45,487 nt of DNA from Acinetobacter portensis (GTDB taxonomy: Bacteria > Pseudomonadota > Gammaproteobacteria > Pseudomonadales > Moraxellaceae): positions 1-45,487 of the forward strand of contig NZ_LWRV01000033.1 in assembly GCF_009372215.1 (NCBI RefSeq). The letters run 5' to 3'. This document shows, in pieces, positions 7,749 through 16,547 of this stretch; the first letter of the stretch is position 1, and every line of letters starts with the position of its first letter. The notes under the pieces are model-generated. The model was given only the letters and a program-made list of their open reading frames with translations, had not been told where the DNA came from and did not search any database. Both the position numbers and the translations under genes were made by a program.

Positions 7749-9898
7749 GTACAAAAATTAATTATCAACCTTGGCTTCAGGCAGTTTTGTCGATTGCAAA
7801 GCATTACCGCATAGAACCTTCTGAAGAGCGCATTCGTTTGCAACTCGATTGGAATCCGAATCAAACGGTAGATGATGTTCTTGCCGTGATGACGCGCCAA
7901 ATTGGTTTAAGTATTCGTAAATCTACATTGAATAAAGATTTATTGAATCCTTGGCGTTTACCGATCATTGTTGAAATGAATGATGGTCAAGTGGGGGTGG
8001 TCGATAAAATAGATGCTGAAGGGCATGTAAATATTCAATTTAGTGGTGATGGTGGCTTATCTCAAACATCAACCATTGATGTTTTAGAACAACATATTCG
8101 TCATGTTTATATTTTACGTCCTGAAAAATCTGTACCCGATGCACGTATTGATGAGTATATAAAACCGTATGAGCAAAGCTGGTTTTGGTCAATTGTTCTT
8201 CGAGATTGGAAACGTTATACCGATGTGATGTTGGCATCATTATTGGCAAATATTTTAGCTTTAGCTACCATTCTATTCTCCATGAATGTGTATGACCGTG
8301 TTATTCCTGCACAGTCAGTATCTACACTTTGGGTGCTTGCTAGTGGTGTTTTACTCGCTTCAATTTTCGAGTTTGTGCTGCGTATGGCACGTATTTATTT
8401 ATCCGATACTATTGGTAAACGTGCAGATTTACGAATTTCAGATCGTGTTTTTGGTCATGCTTTACGTATTAAAAATAAAGAAAGATCGAAATCGACAGGG
8501 ACTTTTATTTCACAAATTCGTGAATTAGAAGGCGTACGAGATTTGGTCACATCAACCACTATTTCAGCCATCGCAGATTTACCATTCTTTTTATTATTCC
8601 TCGCAATTTTCTGGATTATTGGTGGCAATTTATTCTGGGTGATGTTGATAATTGTGCCACTGATGATTCTTCCTGGTTTCTTAGCGCAAAAACCTTTAGC
8701 GAAACTTGCCAATGAGGGGATTCGTGAAAGCTCCATTCGTAATGCGATGTTGGTAGAAGCCGTTCAGGGTATTGAAGATATCAAACTTTTACGTGCCGAA
8801 ACTCGATTCCAAAATCAATGGAATCACATGAATGAAGCATCTGCCGAAGTTTCTATGCGCCAACGTAAAATAGTGGGCTTTATGAATACTTGGACGCAAA
8901 AAATTCAAGGTTTGGCATTTGCAATCGTTGTTTTAGTCGGGGCTTTTGCTGTGATGGAGGGTGAAATGACCACAGGTGCATTGGTGGCGTGTTCAATTTT
9001 ATCTTCACGGATGCTTGCACCTATTTCACAATTGGCAGGAGTTTTAGGGCGCTGGCAACAAGCCAAAGCGGCTAAAAAAGGCTTAGATGAGTTGATGAAA
9101 AAGCCTGTCGATCAGCCTGATCACGCACACCTTATTCATAAACCTGCAATTCATGGTGACTATGAATTCTCCGAAGTCATTTTCCAATATGGCGAAGATG
9201 ATCCAAAACCAAGCCTAATTATTCCCAAATTGCAGATTAAATCAGGCGAAAAAATTGCCATTCTTGGTCGAAATGGTGCGGGTAAATCGACGTTATTGCA
9301 GTTGCTTTCGGGTATGCAAACACCTGTTCAAGGGAAAATTAAACTCGATGGTGTAGATATGTCACTCATTGATCCTTCAGATGTGCGTCGTGATATGTCA
9401 CTTTTAAATCAAAGTTCAAGTTTGTTTTTTGGAACTGTGCGTGAAAATATTACGCTTGGTGCACCTTTAGCAAGTGATGATGAAATTTTACATGCCTTAA
9501 AAATGACAGGTGCAATCAACTTTGTTCAAGACAAAAAAGAAGGTTTGGATCATATGATTTTAGAGGGCGGAATTGGCTTCTCTGGTGGTCAACGTCAAGC
9601 CTTACTTTTATCGCGCTTATTAATTCGTAAGCCAAATATTTTACTCTTAGATGAGCCTACCGCAGCCATTGATGATGTCACTGAAAAGCAATTTATTGAT
9701 CAGTTGAAACAGCAACTTGATCATAAAACATTGGTTATTGCGACACACCGTAGAGCAGTTCTAGAGTTGGTAGATCGTATTATTGTGATGAATGACGGCA
9801 AGATTGTGATGGATGGTCCTCGTGATCAAATTTTAAATCAGTCGCAAGAGAAACCTCGTGTGCAACAGCATCAAATTCAAGCTGGAGTTCAATCATGA
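7745..9898 (+). CDS. type I secretion ABC permease/ATPase (LapB/HlyB-like)
   Basis: Inner-membrane exporter for large unfolded substrates. Three parts are visible in 717 residues. Residues 1-125 are a C39-like domain with no cysteine at all, so it cannot be a processing peptidase; in HlyB/LapB such a domain binds the substrate. A six-helix ABC membrane domain spans about 155-440 (e.g. LLANILALATILFSMNVYDRV). The nucleotide-binding domain has Walker A GRNGAGKST, signature GFSGGQRQALL, Walker B ILLLDEPTAAID and the H-loop in ATHR. The ATG overlaps the upstream TolC-like stop (ATGA), and the stop overlaps the HlyD-like gene in the same way. The probable cargo is the adhesin whose tail opens the window (inference). 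Confidence 0.95.
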   Translation: MSTKINYQPWLQAVLSIAKHYRIEPSEERIRLQLDWNPNQTVDDVLAVMTRQIGLSIRKSTLNKDLLNPWRLPIIVEMNDGQVGVVDKIDAEGHVNIQFSGDGGLSQTSTIDVLEQHIRHVYILRPEKSVPDARIDEYIKPYEQSWFWSIVLRDWKRYTDVMLASLLANILALATILFSMNVYDRVIPAQSVSTLWVLASGVLLASIFEFVLRMARIYLSDTIGKRADLRISDRVFGHALRIKNKERSKSTGTFISQIRELEGVRDLVTSTTISAIADLPFFLLFLAIFWIIGGNLFWVMLIIVPLMILPGFLAQKPLAKLANEGIRESSIRNAMLVEAVQGIEDIKLLRAETRFQNQWNHMNEASAEVSMRQRKIVGFMNTWTQKIQGLAFAIVVLVGAFAVMEGEMTTGALVACSILSSRMLAPISQLAGVLGRWQQAKAAKKGLDELMKKPVDQPDHAHLIHKPAIHGDYEFSEVIFQYGEDDPKPSLIIPKLQIKSGEKIAILGRNGAGKSTLLQLLSGMQTPVQGKIKLDGVDMSLIDPSDVRRDMSLLNQSSSLFFGTVRENITLGAPLASDDEILHALKMTGAINFVQDKKEGLDHMILEGGIGFSGGQRQALLLSRLLIRKPNILLLDEPTAAIDDVTEKQFIDQLKQQLDHKTLVIATHRRAVLELVDRIIVMNDGKIVMDGPRDQILNQSQEKPRVQQHQIQAGVQS

Positions 9899-11085
9899 GT
9901 GAAGCAAAGTTAAATCAAAAGCGTAACATGACTGTTACTGAGCTTGAGCCACCATTACCTAAAGCTAGCATGCTGATTTGGATTGTATGTATAGGGCTTT
10001 TGGTTTTATTGGCTTGGGCGTGGTTTTTTAAGCTTGAAGAAGTTTCAACAGGTACGGGTAAAGTTGTTCCTACATCGAAAGAGCAAATTGTTCAGTCTTT
10101 GGATGGCGGTATTTTGACAAAAATTCACGTGAAAGAAGGTCAAGTTGTAGAACAAGGACAAGTGCTTGCACAATTAGACCCAACACGTTTTGAATCTAAT
10201 GTTGGTGAAACAGCATCATTATTGATGTCGTCTAAAGCAACAGCTGCTCGTTTACGTGCAGAAGTAAGTGGTACGGCATTATCTTTTCCGTCAGAGGTGC
10301 TGAAAGAACCTAAATTGGTTGCTGAAGAAACGGCTCTTTATAATTCAAGACGTGCTAATTTAGAAGAATCATTATCAGGCTTAAAGCAAGCGTTAAATTT
10401 AGTGAAGCAGGAATTGAGCATGACCGAACCACTTGTTGCAAAAGGTGCTGCAAGTGACGTTGAGGTACTTCGATTAAAGCGTCAAGCCAATGATTTACTA
10501 AATCAAATGAATGATATTAAAAATCAATATTATGTGAAATCTCGTGAAGAGTTAGCAAAAGCTAATACCGATATTGAAACACAACAGCAAGTGGTAAAAG
10601 GGAAGTCTGATACCTTAAACCGTACGCTTTTTAAATCGCCTGTGCGTGGTATTGTGAAAGAAATTGATGTGATGACCATAGGTGGGGTTATTCCACAAAA
10701 TGGTAAAATCATGACCATTGTGCCATTAGATGATCAGCTTCTGATTGAAGCACGTATTTCACCTCGAGATATTGCGTTTATTCATCCTGAGCAAGAAGCA
10801 CTTGTTAAAATTACCGCATATGATTATGCCATTTATGGTGGCTTAGCAGGTAAAGTAACAGTTATTTCACCAGATACAACTCGAGATGAAGTGAAGCAAG
10901 ACCAATTTTATTATCGTGTTTATATTCGTACCAATACAGATAAGCTGACCAATAAAGAAGGTAAGCAATTTAGTATTACCCCAGGTATGGTGGCGACAGT
11001 TGATATTAAAACAGGTTCAAAAACTGTACTTGAATATCTGGTTAAACCATTTAACAAAGCACGTGAAGCATTACGTGAACGTTAA
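9895..11085 (+). CDS. HlyD/LapC-family membrane fusion protein
   Basis: Periplasmic adaptor linking the ABC exporter to the outer-membrane channel. It has a short cytoplasmic N-terminus, one transmembrane helix (about residues 25-44, LIWIVCIGLLVLLAWAWFF), a biotinyl-lipoyl-like half (VVPTSKEQIVQSLDGGIL and VKEGQVVEQGQVLAQLDPT), a long coiled-coil region (about 100-240), the second lipoyl half (FKSPVRGIVKEIDV), and a beta-barrel end with the HlyD signature GMVATVDIKTGSKTVLEYL. The 396 residues are normal. It closes the three-gene operon and is followed by a strong terminator. Confidence 0.95.
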   Translation: MSEAKLNQKRNMTVTELEPPLPKASMLIWIVCIGLLVLLAWAWFFKLEEVSTGTGKVVPTSKEQIVQSLDGGILTKIHVKEGQVVEQGQVLAQLDPTRFESNVGETASLLMSSKATAARLRAEVSGTALSFPSEVLKEPKLVAEETALYNSRRANLEESLSGLKQALNLVKQELSMTEPLVAKGAASDVEVLRLKRQANDLLNQMNDIKNQYYVKSREELAKANTDIETQQQVVKGKSDTLNRTLFKSPVRGIVKEIDVMTIGGVIPQNGKIMTIVPLDDQLLIEARISPRDIAFIHPEQEALVKITAYDYAIYGGLAGKVTVISPDTTRDEVKQDQFYYRVYIRTNTDKLTNKEGKQFSITPGMVATVDIKTGSKTVLEYLVKPFNKAREALRER

Positions 11086-11104
11086 AACTAAATAATTCAC
11101 TTAT

Positions 11105-11130
11105 AAAAACCTCTTTCCGAAGAGGTTTTT
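11105..11130 (+). terminator. terminator of the type I secretion operon
   Basis: An 11-bp stem (AAAAACCTCTT with AAGAGGTTTTT) around loop TCCG ends in a T-run, 20 nt after the HlyD-like stop. Confidence 0.93.
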
Positions 11131-11191
11131 TATTGCCAAATTTAGCCCTAAAACACGTTATAATGACTTAATTGCTTAAGTTTTTTCATTT

Positions 11192-11791
11192 ATGCCATTT
11201 ACCATTGCCCAAGCTGTAGAATTTGAAGAAGATATAAAGAAAAGTCGCTTTCAAGCCATTGCTGTACCTGTAGAAAATGAACAAGCGGTGAAAGACTTTT
11301 TAGAAGCCAATAAAGATCACACCACAACACACCAATGTTGGGCTTGGAAAATAGGGCATGATGTACGGTTTAATGACGATGGTGAACCATCTGGCACAGC
11401 AGGGCGTCCAATATTAGCCACAATTGAAGGCAATGAGCTGACCAATGTACTTGTGTTAGTCAACCGATGGTATGGTGGTGTTAAGCTTGGTACAGGTGGT
11501 CTTGTACGCGCCTATGGTGGAAGCGCAGGGCAATGCTTGTTACTTGCTGAAAAAATTGAACTGATTAAAAAAGAAAAAATTTACTTTGAATGTTTATTTA
11601 ATGAATGGTCAATTTTACAATATGAATTAAAACAAAGCGAAATTGAATATCAGGAAAGTTATACCGCAGATGGTGTTCAGGTGAATGCACTCGCACAAAT
11701 TCATCAAATTGAACCGCTCGCTCATAAAATTCAAGATTTAACCCGAGGACGTGCGCAACTCAAAATTGTTGAGGAGCCATCGAATGACTGA
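11192..11791 (+). CDS. yigZ: YigZ/IMPACT family protein
   Basis: Member of UPF0029/IMPACT; bacterial YigZ is an uncharacterised protein with an RNase PH/ribosomal S5-like fold, thought to act near translation. The family signature DDGEPSGTAGRPIL is present around residues 65-80, followed by VNRWYGGVKLGTGGLVRAYG. The C-terminal domain is EF-G-V-like. The 199-residue length matches E. coli YigZ (about 204). The stop overlaps by 8 nt the start of the acyltransferase gene, so the two form an operon. Confidence 0.92.
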   Translation: MPFTIAQAVEFEEDIKKSRFQAIAVPVENEQAVKDFLEANKDHTTTHQCWAWKIGHDVRFNDDGEPSGTAGRPILATIEGNELTNVLVLVNRWYGGVKLGTGGLVRAYGGSAGQCLLLAEKIELIKKEKIYFECLFNEWSILQYELKQSEIEYQESYTADGVQVNALAQIHQIEPLAHKIQDLTRGRAQLKIVEEPSND

Positions 11792-12401
11792 TATCGATCC
11801 ATTATTAAAATATCGTGAACAGCATAAACATCGTTTGAATTATATGCCTTGGTTATATTGGTCGTTAAAGCCAAAAAATCGTGCGTGGGCAGATGAGTGG
11901 CAAAAAGAATATCAAGCATATTTGATGTCGATGGAAACAGTTGAAATAGGTGAAAATTGTTTTATTTCACCCTTGGCACATATTTTTGCTGAATCAGGTC
12001 GTAAAATTATTATTGGTGATAATACTTTTATTGCAGCCGATTGCACTTTGCATGGGCCACTTGAAATTGGCAATGAAGTTGCTATTAATCATCACTGTAT
12101 TTTAGATGGTGGACGAGTCGGTATTAAATTGCATGATCAAGTTCGTATTGCAGCCTATTGTCACTTATATGCTTTTGATCATGGTATGGAACTTGATATG
12201 CCAATCTATCAACAACCTGTGCGCTCTCAAGGGATCGAAATAGGCAAAGATGTTTGGTTGGGTGCGCATGTTGGTGTGAAAGATGGCGTGAAAATTGCCG
12301 ACCATGCAGTGGTTGGTATGAACAGTATGGTTACGAAAGATGTCGCTGAAAATGAAATTGTGGCAGGGAATCCTGCAAAGTTAATACGTTATCGAAAATA
12401 A
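11784..12401 (+). CDS. hexapeptide-repeat (LbH) acyltransferase
   Basis: Left-handed beta-helix acyltransferase of 205 residues. Hexapeptide turns are visible from about residue 50 onwards (IGENCFISPLAHIFA, IIIGDNTFIAADCTLHG, LEIGNEVAINHHCILDG), with a later block IEIGKDVWLGAHVGVKDGV. The end, VAGNPAKLIRYRK, is typical of acetyltransferases of the NodL/Maa/CysE type. The start at ATG 11784 is chosen for the GAGGAG sequence upstream; a GTG 11 codons earlier lies deeper in yigZ. The His in CHLYAFDHG could be catalytic. The acceptor substrate cannot be told from sequence; it may be a sugar or an antibiotic-like molecule. Confidence 0.88.
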   Translation: MTDIDPLLKYREQHKHRLNYMPWLYWSLKPKNRAWADEWQKEYQAYLMSMETVEIGENCFISPLAHIFAESGRKIIIGDNTFIAADCTLHGPLEIGNEVAINHHCILDGGRVGIKLHDQVRIAAYCHLYAFDHGMELDMPIYQQPVRSQGIEIGKDVWLGAHVGVKDGVKIADHAVVGMNSMVTKDVAENEIVAGNPAKLIRYRK

Positions 12402-12507
12402 TAAATGAAGCTTAAACTTACATAATTTGATGAAAACTATAATAAAGATGTGCTAATTTAAAAATAACAACAATGAATTAAAAAATGTGAAACATAAGGA
12501 GGGTTTT

Positions 12508-13350
12508 ATGAAACGTGTAGTGGCTTGTATTGATTCATCCCCTTGTATTAATGCACTTGCTGAAGCTGCAGCTTGGATTGCCAAGAAAACCAATCGAGAA
12601 CTTGTGTTATTACAAGTTTTGGACTATTACCCTGCAAGTTATCATTTAGGGGAAATTAGTGGTGTGATTGGTTTTGAAAGTAATGCCATGCTTTTAAAAG
12701 AGCTTGCGGAGCTTGAACAAAAACAAAGTGAATTAGCACTCGATTATAGTAATAATTTACTCAATCATATTTCTGAATTAATTCAAGAAAAACACGATAT
12801 TGTACCTACTCGAATTCAAGAAAAAGGTGATTTTTTAGAACAAAGTTTTAATGTTCTTCAAGAAGATGATATTGCATTAATTGGGCGTTTAGGCGAGCGA
12901 TCTGCTGAACGAAAAAAAGCAATGGGAAGCAATGTTGAAAACTTTATTCGTGGTGCAAATTGCACCGTAATGACTGTGGGTGAAACATTTAAGCCACCTA
13001 CACGTTTTATCTTTGCTTATGAATATTCTCCAACGTGCGTGAAGATGATGCATCGAATTGCAAAAACTGATTTACTACGATTATTGCAATGTCATTTGTT
13101 ATATGTGGGGGATCATCCTGAAGTGCTTAAAGAGCCTGAAAACTTTTTGAAGCAAGCAGGTTTAGATGTCGTTACAGAATATAGATATGGTGATGTTTCA
13201 GAAAATATTTTGGAATATCAAAAAGAACATGGTATTCAACTTATTCTGTTGGGTGCATTTAGCCATAGTAAAATCAAACAATTCTTTTTGGGGAGTATTA
13301 CAACCGCTATTTTTAGGAACTCAATCGTACCTTTATTGGTGGTTAAATAA
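12508..13350 (+). CDS. universal stress protein, two tandem Usp domains
   Basis: Cytoplasmic UspE-like protein of 280 residues. Domain 1 (about 1-150) begins KRVVACIDSSPCINALAEAA and contains the nucleotide-binding pattern GRLGERSAERKKAMGSNVE. Domain 2 (about 160-280) ends with LLGAFSHSKIKQFFLGSITT and a short strand PLLVVK. The start ATG is fixed by an excellent ribosome site, AAGGAGGG with a 4-nt gap; a GTG seven codons upstream lacks one. Usp proteins are induced by starvation and other stress; no regulatory site is obvious here. It is transcribed alone, converging on the O-methyltransferase. Confidence 0.93.
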   Translation: MKRVVACIDSSPCINALAEAAAWIAKKTNRELVLLQVLDYYPASYHLGEISGVIGFESNAMLLKELAELEQKQSELALDYSNNLLNHISELIQEKHDIVPTRIQEKGDFLEQSFNVLQEDDIALIGRLGERSAERKKAMGSNVENFIRGANCTVMTVGETFKPPTRFIFAYEYSPTCVKMMHRIAKTDLLRLLQCHLLYVGDHPEVLKEPENFLKQAGLDVVTEYRYGDVSENILEYQKEHGIQLILLGAFSHSKIKQFFLGSITTAIFRNSIVPLLVVK

Positions 13351-13395
13351 GGATATTTCTATTGTTTAGAGTAATTTGTCTAAACTGATTTATTT

Positions 13396-13440
13396 CTGTC
13401 CATAGTTATCCTCATTTACTGTGGATAACTATATGGACAG
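13396..13440. repeat. long intergenic inverted repeat containing two DnaA-box-like sequences
   Basis: Outer arms CTGTCCAT/ATGGACAG and inner arms GTTATCC/GGATAAC are perfect, separated by a small asymmetric internal loop, with an 11-nt central loop. The right inner arm includes TGTGGATAA (13420-13428), an exact DnaA box on the minus strand. The left includes TTATCCTCA (13406-13414), one mismatch from the box. It sits between convergent genes and has no T-run, so it is not a standard terminator. Confidence 0.7.
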
Positions 13441-13506
13441 TGTGTGTAAGTCTATAAAGTTAAATAATAAAAAAACAAAGTTTGTTTTTTGTTCGCTGTT
13501 AAAAAA

Positions 13507-14172
13507 TTATTTAACAATCGCAATTGCAAAGCCATCATGTCCTTTACTACCAACCGTTTGTAGGGCAGTGCAAGAAAGAATTTTAGGATGATTTTGCATC
13601 GCTTTAAACATGTCACGAATGCCTTCAATACTTGGTTTATGATTGTCAGGATTTAAAATTTCACCTGCACGAATCACGTTATCTAAAAAGATAATGGTGC
13701 CTGAATGCGATAAATTTAAGCTCAATTCTAAATACTCAGGATAGCTTTGTTTATCGGCATCAATAAAAATAAAATCGAAAGGTACTGTATCTTCAGGTAA
13801 AGCACGAAGAATATCAGCTGCACGACCACATTTTAATTCGACAGTAGGTTTAAGCTTAGCATTGTCGATATTTTCTTGACCTAATGCTGCGTGTGTATCA
13901 CGACCTTCCATTGTTAAAATATAACCATCTTCAGAAAGTGCACGAGCCAACCACATGGTGCTGTAAGCAGCAAAAGTACCAAGTTCAAGTACGCGTTTGC
14001 AATTGTTCATTTGAATGAGCATTTGCAATAACATGCCTTGGTTTGGCGCAACAGCAAGATGATCTGGGAAGCCTTTATCGTCAGTATTTTTTAAAGTCTG
14101 AGTCAAAATTGGATCTTCAGGAGTTAAATGTGACTCGATATAACTATCAATTTCTGTCCACATTTGTTGCAT
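13507..14172 (-). CDS. class I SAM-dependent O-methyltransferase (caffeoyl-CoA OMT type)
   Basis: Cation-dependent methyltransferase of the Methyltransf_3 family, 221 residues, a normal size. The SAM-binding motif VLELGTFAAYST lies at about residues 61-72. Metal and substrate residues lie in FIDADKQSYPEY and IFLDNVIRAGE. The C-terminus GHDGFAIAIVK is typical. I chose ATG 14172, which gives the family's usual N-terminus MQQMWTEIDSYI; a TTG start 19 codons upstream would add an atypical basic tail. Members act on catechol-like small molecules; the substrate here is unknown. Monocistronic, minus strand. Confidence 0.9.
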   Translation of the reverse strand: MQQMWTEIDSYIESHLTPEDPILTQTLKNTDDKGFPDHLAVAPNQGMLLQMLIQMNNCKRVLELGTFAAYSTMWLARALSEDGYILTMEGRDTHAALGQENIDNAKLKPTVELKCGRAADILRALPEDTVPFDFIFIDADKQSYPEYLELSLNLSHSGTIIFLDNVIRAGEILNPDNHKPSIEGIRDMFKAMQNHPKILSCTALQTVGSKGHDGFAIAIVK

Positions 14173-14270
14173 AGTACATTTACCTTTGTTGCGTTGCGTG
14201 CATTTTATACCTTTATGCTCAGACTGCAATTTTTAAAGCAAAAAATCCATCTAAGATATCAATAAGACAT

Positions 14271-14298
14271 AAAAAAGAGGTCAATTGACCTCTTTTTT
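14271..14298 (-). terminator. terminator of the M15-like lipoprotein gene
   Basis: A perfect 28-bp palindrome built on AAAAAAGAGGTCA and its complement. The stem ends in T6 on both strands; it starts 11 nt past the minus-strand stop. Confidence 0.9.
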
Positions 14299-14309
14299 AA
14301 GATTTTAAT

Positions 14310-15023
14310 TTAGTAATGACACATCGATGATTTACGAGATAAATCGGGTCCCCAAGTACGGAAGCCTTGAGAGTCAATATGAATTTGACCAGTAGAATAC
14401 AAGCCTAAGCCCATGTTTAGGCTACTACCGTATTGTGACCAAAATTGGCAAAGCTTGAATTTGCTATATTCAATATATGCATAATCTTCTGGTTGAGGAA
14501 TTGCAGGACCAATACGGAAATCGATGGCAGAGTTAAATAAATGACGTGATGAACTTGCACCACCAGCGCATTGATTTAAAGCCAAGTCACGATAAACAGA
14601 GGTTACCGTAAAGTCTGTTAAAACTTTAGATGCAATTAAGTATTTAAAAATGCGTAATGTAGGAACTTGATTTGCCCATAATTCACGGCTAGGAACCATG
14701 TATTCAGAACGACCACATTTTTGCCAATCACGTGCGGTGCGTAGTAATTCATAGCTAGGAATAATATTACCTACGCCATTTTTTTCTAAGAATATTTCAT
14801 AATCTCGGATTTGTTTTAAATTATCACTTACGGCAGTCCATGAGTTATATGCATAAGGAATAACTTTAGGCGGAACCTTTCGATCAAAAGTCACATTTTC
14901 TTGAGGGATGAAAATTCTTTTACCCTGTGTAGATGTAGAACCTTGATTGGGATTAGAAGAACATCCAATCATGAAAAGTGGGATAAAACTAAACGAAAGC
15001 ACGGCTTTCAAAAAATGCTTCAT
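14310..15023 (-). CDS. lipoprotein with peptidase M15A-like (D-Ala-D-Ala carboxypeptidase/YcbK-like) domain
   Basis: Probable envelope peptidoglycan hydrolase. Signal peptide with lipobox FMIGC (Cys21), so lipid-anchored. The M15 zinc-site pattern is present: the region SVYRDLALNQ corresponds to SGYRSxxxN, then SSRHLFNSAIDF supplies His161 and Asp168, and GQIHIDSQGFRTWG supplies His215. The glycine normally found three residues after the first His is Asn here. The N-terminal half (about 40-135) is not recognisable. 237 residues. It is an isolated gene flanked by hairpins; ligand conservation suggests activity, but cutting specificity is unknown. Confidence 0.82.
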   Translation of the reverse strand: MKHFLKAVLSFSFIPLFMIGCSSNPNQGSTSTQGKRIFIPQENVTFDRKVPPKVIPYAYNSWTAVSDNLKQIRDYEIFLEKNGVGNIIPSYELLRTARDWQKCGRSEYMVPSRELWANQVPTLRIFKYLIASKVLTDFTVTSVYRDLALNQCAGGASSSRHLFNSAIDFRIGPAIPQPEDYAYIEYSKFKLCQFWSQYGSSLNMGLGLYSTGQIHIDSQGFRTWGPDLSRKSSMCHY

Positions 15024-15120
15024 TATTTAAATCAGAAGTTTATTAAAATCAGAAATATAATAATCTAAAAAATGAGAATTATTCAGAAAATATTGAAATG
15101 AAATGTGTCTTTTGTGGGTA

Positions 15121-15152
15121 AAAAAAGATCAGCAAGTGCTGATCTTTTTTTT
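15121..15152. terminator. bidirectional hairpin terminator after fdxA
   Basis: GATCAGC and GCTGATC with loop AAGT are flanked by A6 and T8, giving T-runs on both strands. It lies just past the minus-strand fdxA stop. Confidence 0.88.
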
Positions 15153-15156
15153 AATC

Positions 15157-15480
15157 TTATTTTTCAAGATATTGTAATTTATCTTCTTTGCCATTCCATT
15201 CTTCACGGTCGGCAGGTTGGTCGCCAATTTGCGTGATATTTGGCCATGTTTGCGACAGTTCTGCATTTAGCTCGATAAAGACTTCTTGACCTGCAGGTAA
15301 CTCGTCTTCCGAGAAAATTGCATTTGCAGGGCACTCCGGTTCACATAGCGCACAGTCAATACATTCATCTGGATTGATGACAAGGAAGTTTGGACCTTCG
15401 TAGAAACAATCAACAGGACAAACTTCAACGCAGTCTTGATATTTACATTTAATACAATTTTCTGTGACAACAAATGTCAT
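15157..15480 (-). CDS. fdxA: seven-iron ferredoxin (3Fe-4S + 4Fe-4S)
   Basis: Small cytoplasmic electron carrier of 107 residues, similar in size and spacing to Azotobacter ferredoxin I. Expected 3Fe-4S ligands are Cys9, Cys17 and Cys50. Expected 4Fe-4S ligands are Cys21, Cys40, Cys43 and Cys46, within the [12 protein letters not shown] motif. The usual spare cysteines (12 and 25) are also present. The ~55-residue C-terminal extension ([19 protein letters not shown]) is normal for this class. Redox partners are not identifiable here; the gene is monocistronic. Confidence 0.97.
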   Translation of the reverse strand: MTFVVTENCIKCKYQDCVEVCPVDCFYEGPNFLVINPDECIDCALCEPECPANAIFSEDELPAGQEVFIELNAELSQTWPNITQIGDQPADREEWNGKEDKLQYLEK

Positions 15481-15674
15481 GGCGACGGCTACCTAAAAAT
15501 TTGGTCTAATAACTAATGATGTATTTTAGGCAAAAACACATCAAACAAACAATTCCTTTTATTGATATTTATTATTTAAATCTATGAAAAGGGCAAAATG
15601 ATATGATTTTTATTGATAAATGATAATTAATATCACTTAGCTAGATGTTTGGAAATAGCCAAGTGATTTTTAAA

Positions 15675-16547
15675 TTAACTATTTTTCAGTTGTTGTGAAC
15701 CAATCCAATGTTTAGAAAATTGATAAGCGGCTCGTCCTGAACGTTGCCCACGTGATTGACACCATCTTAGAGCTTCAATACGCGCTTCATCATCCATGGT
15801 CATATTGGCTTTATGTAAGTAATTTTCAACAATTTCTAAATATAAGTTTTGATCCATAGGGTAAAACGAAAGCCATAAGCCAAATCGGTCTGACAATGAA
15901 ATTTTTTCTTCAATGGCTTCCTGAGGATGTAGCTCTGTGTATTGAGGGACATCAACTTTTTGAAGTGGGATGTTTTCATGCATAAATTCAGGTAATAAAT
16001 GTCTGCGGTTACTGGTTGCGTAAATAATAAAATTACCTGAACCCGATTGTAATGAACCATCTAAAACACTTTTTAAACTACGGTAGTTTTCATCTTCCGC
16101 ATTAAAAGCCAAATCATCACAATACACGATAAACTTTTCAGGACGATCTTTAATAATGTCTTGAATTAAGGGTAAATCGGATAAATCATCACGTTCAATT
16201 TCAATGAGTCTTAAACCTTGTGATTCATATTCTGTAAGTAATGCGCGAACAATAGATGATTTTCCTGTACCTCGTGAGCCTGTTAGTAGCACATCATTGG
16301 CAGGTAAGCCTTTTAAAAACTGTAAGGTGTTTTGAATGACTTTTTCTTTTTGACGCTCAATACCTTTTAAGTCTGCTAAATACATAGTTTTTGCTTGAAC
16401 AATGGGCTTTAATTGTTTGTTTTGCCATTTATATGCAGATGTTGAAAAATCTGAACTGTGTTGAAGCTCGGGCAAAGCTTGTTGTACTTGTTGCAGTACG
16501 GTGGTCATTAATTTTAAAAGGTTTTCGGGTAAATCAATTAGTGCCAT
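15675..16547 (-). CDS. DUF815 family AAA ATPase
   Basis: Uncharacterised P-loop ATPase of 290 residues. Walker A is LLTGSRGTGKSS around residues 81-92. The Walker B-like IVYCDDLAFN lies near 140 and the sensor-like IIYATSNRRHLLPEF near 178. The C-terminal helical part (SRGQRSGRAAYQFSKHW) is typical of DUF815. Members resemble DnaC/IstB-type loaders but have no assigned role. The start ATG has a poor ribosome site; an internal ATG at residue 14 is the alternative. Monocistronic; the 170-nt gap to the divergent patatin gene shows no clear regulatory element. Confidence 0.88.
   Translation of the reverse strand: MALIDLPENLLKLMTTVLQQVQQALPELQHSSDFSTSAYKWQNKQLKPIVQAKTMYLADLKGIERQKEKVIQNTLQFLKGLPANDVLLTGSRGTGKSSIVRALLTEYESQGLRLIEIERDDLSDLPLIQDIIKDRPEKFIVYCDDLAFNAEDENYRSLKSVLDGSLQSGSGNFIIYATSNRRHLLPEFMHENIPLQKVDVPQYTELHPQEAIEEKISLSDRFGLWLSFYPMDQNLYLEIVENYLHKANMTMDDEARIEALRWCQSRGQRSGRAAYQFSKHWIGSQQLKNS

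Noticed and set aside
7703..7900. Minus-strand frame over the junction of the TolC-like and ABC genes
   Set aside because: It spans two conserved, overlapping coding genes and has no independent support.
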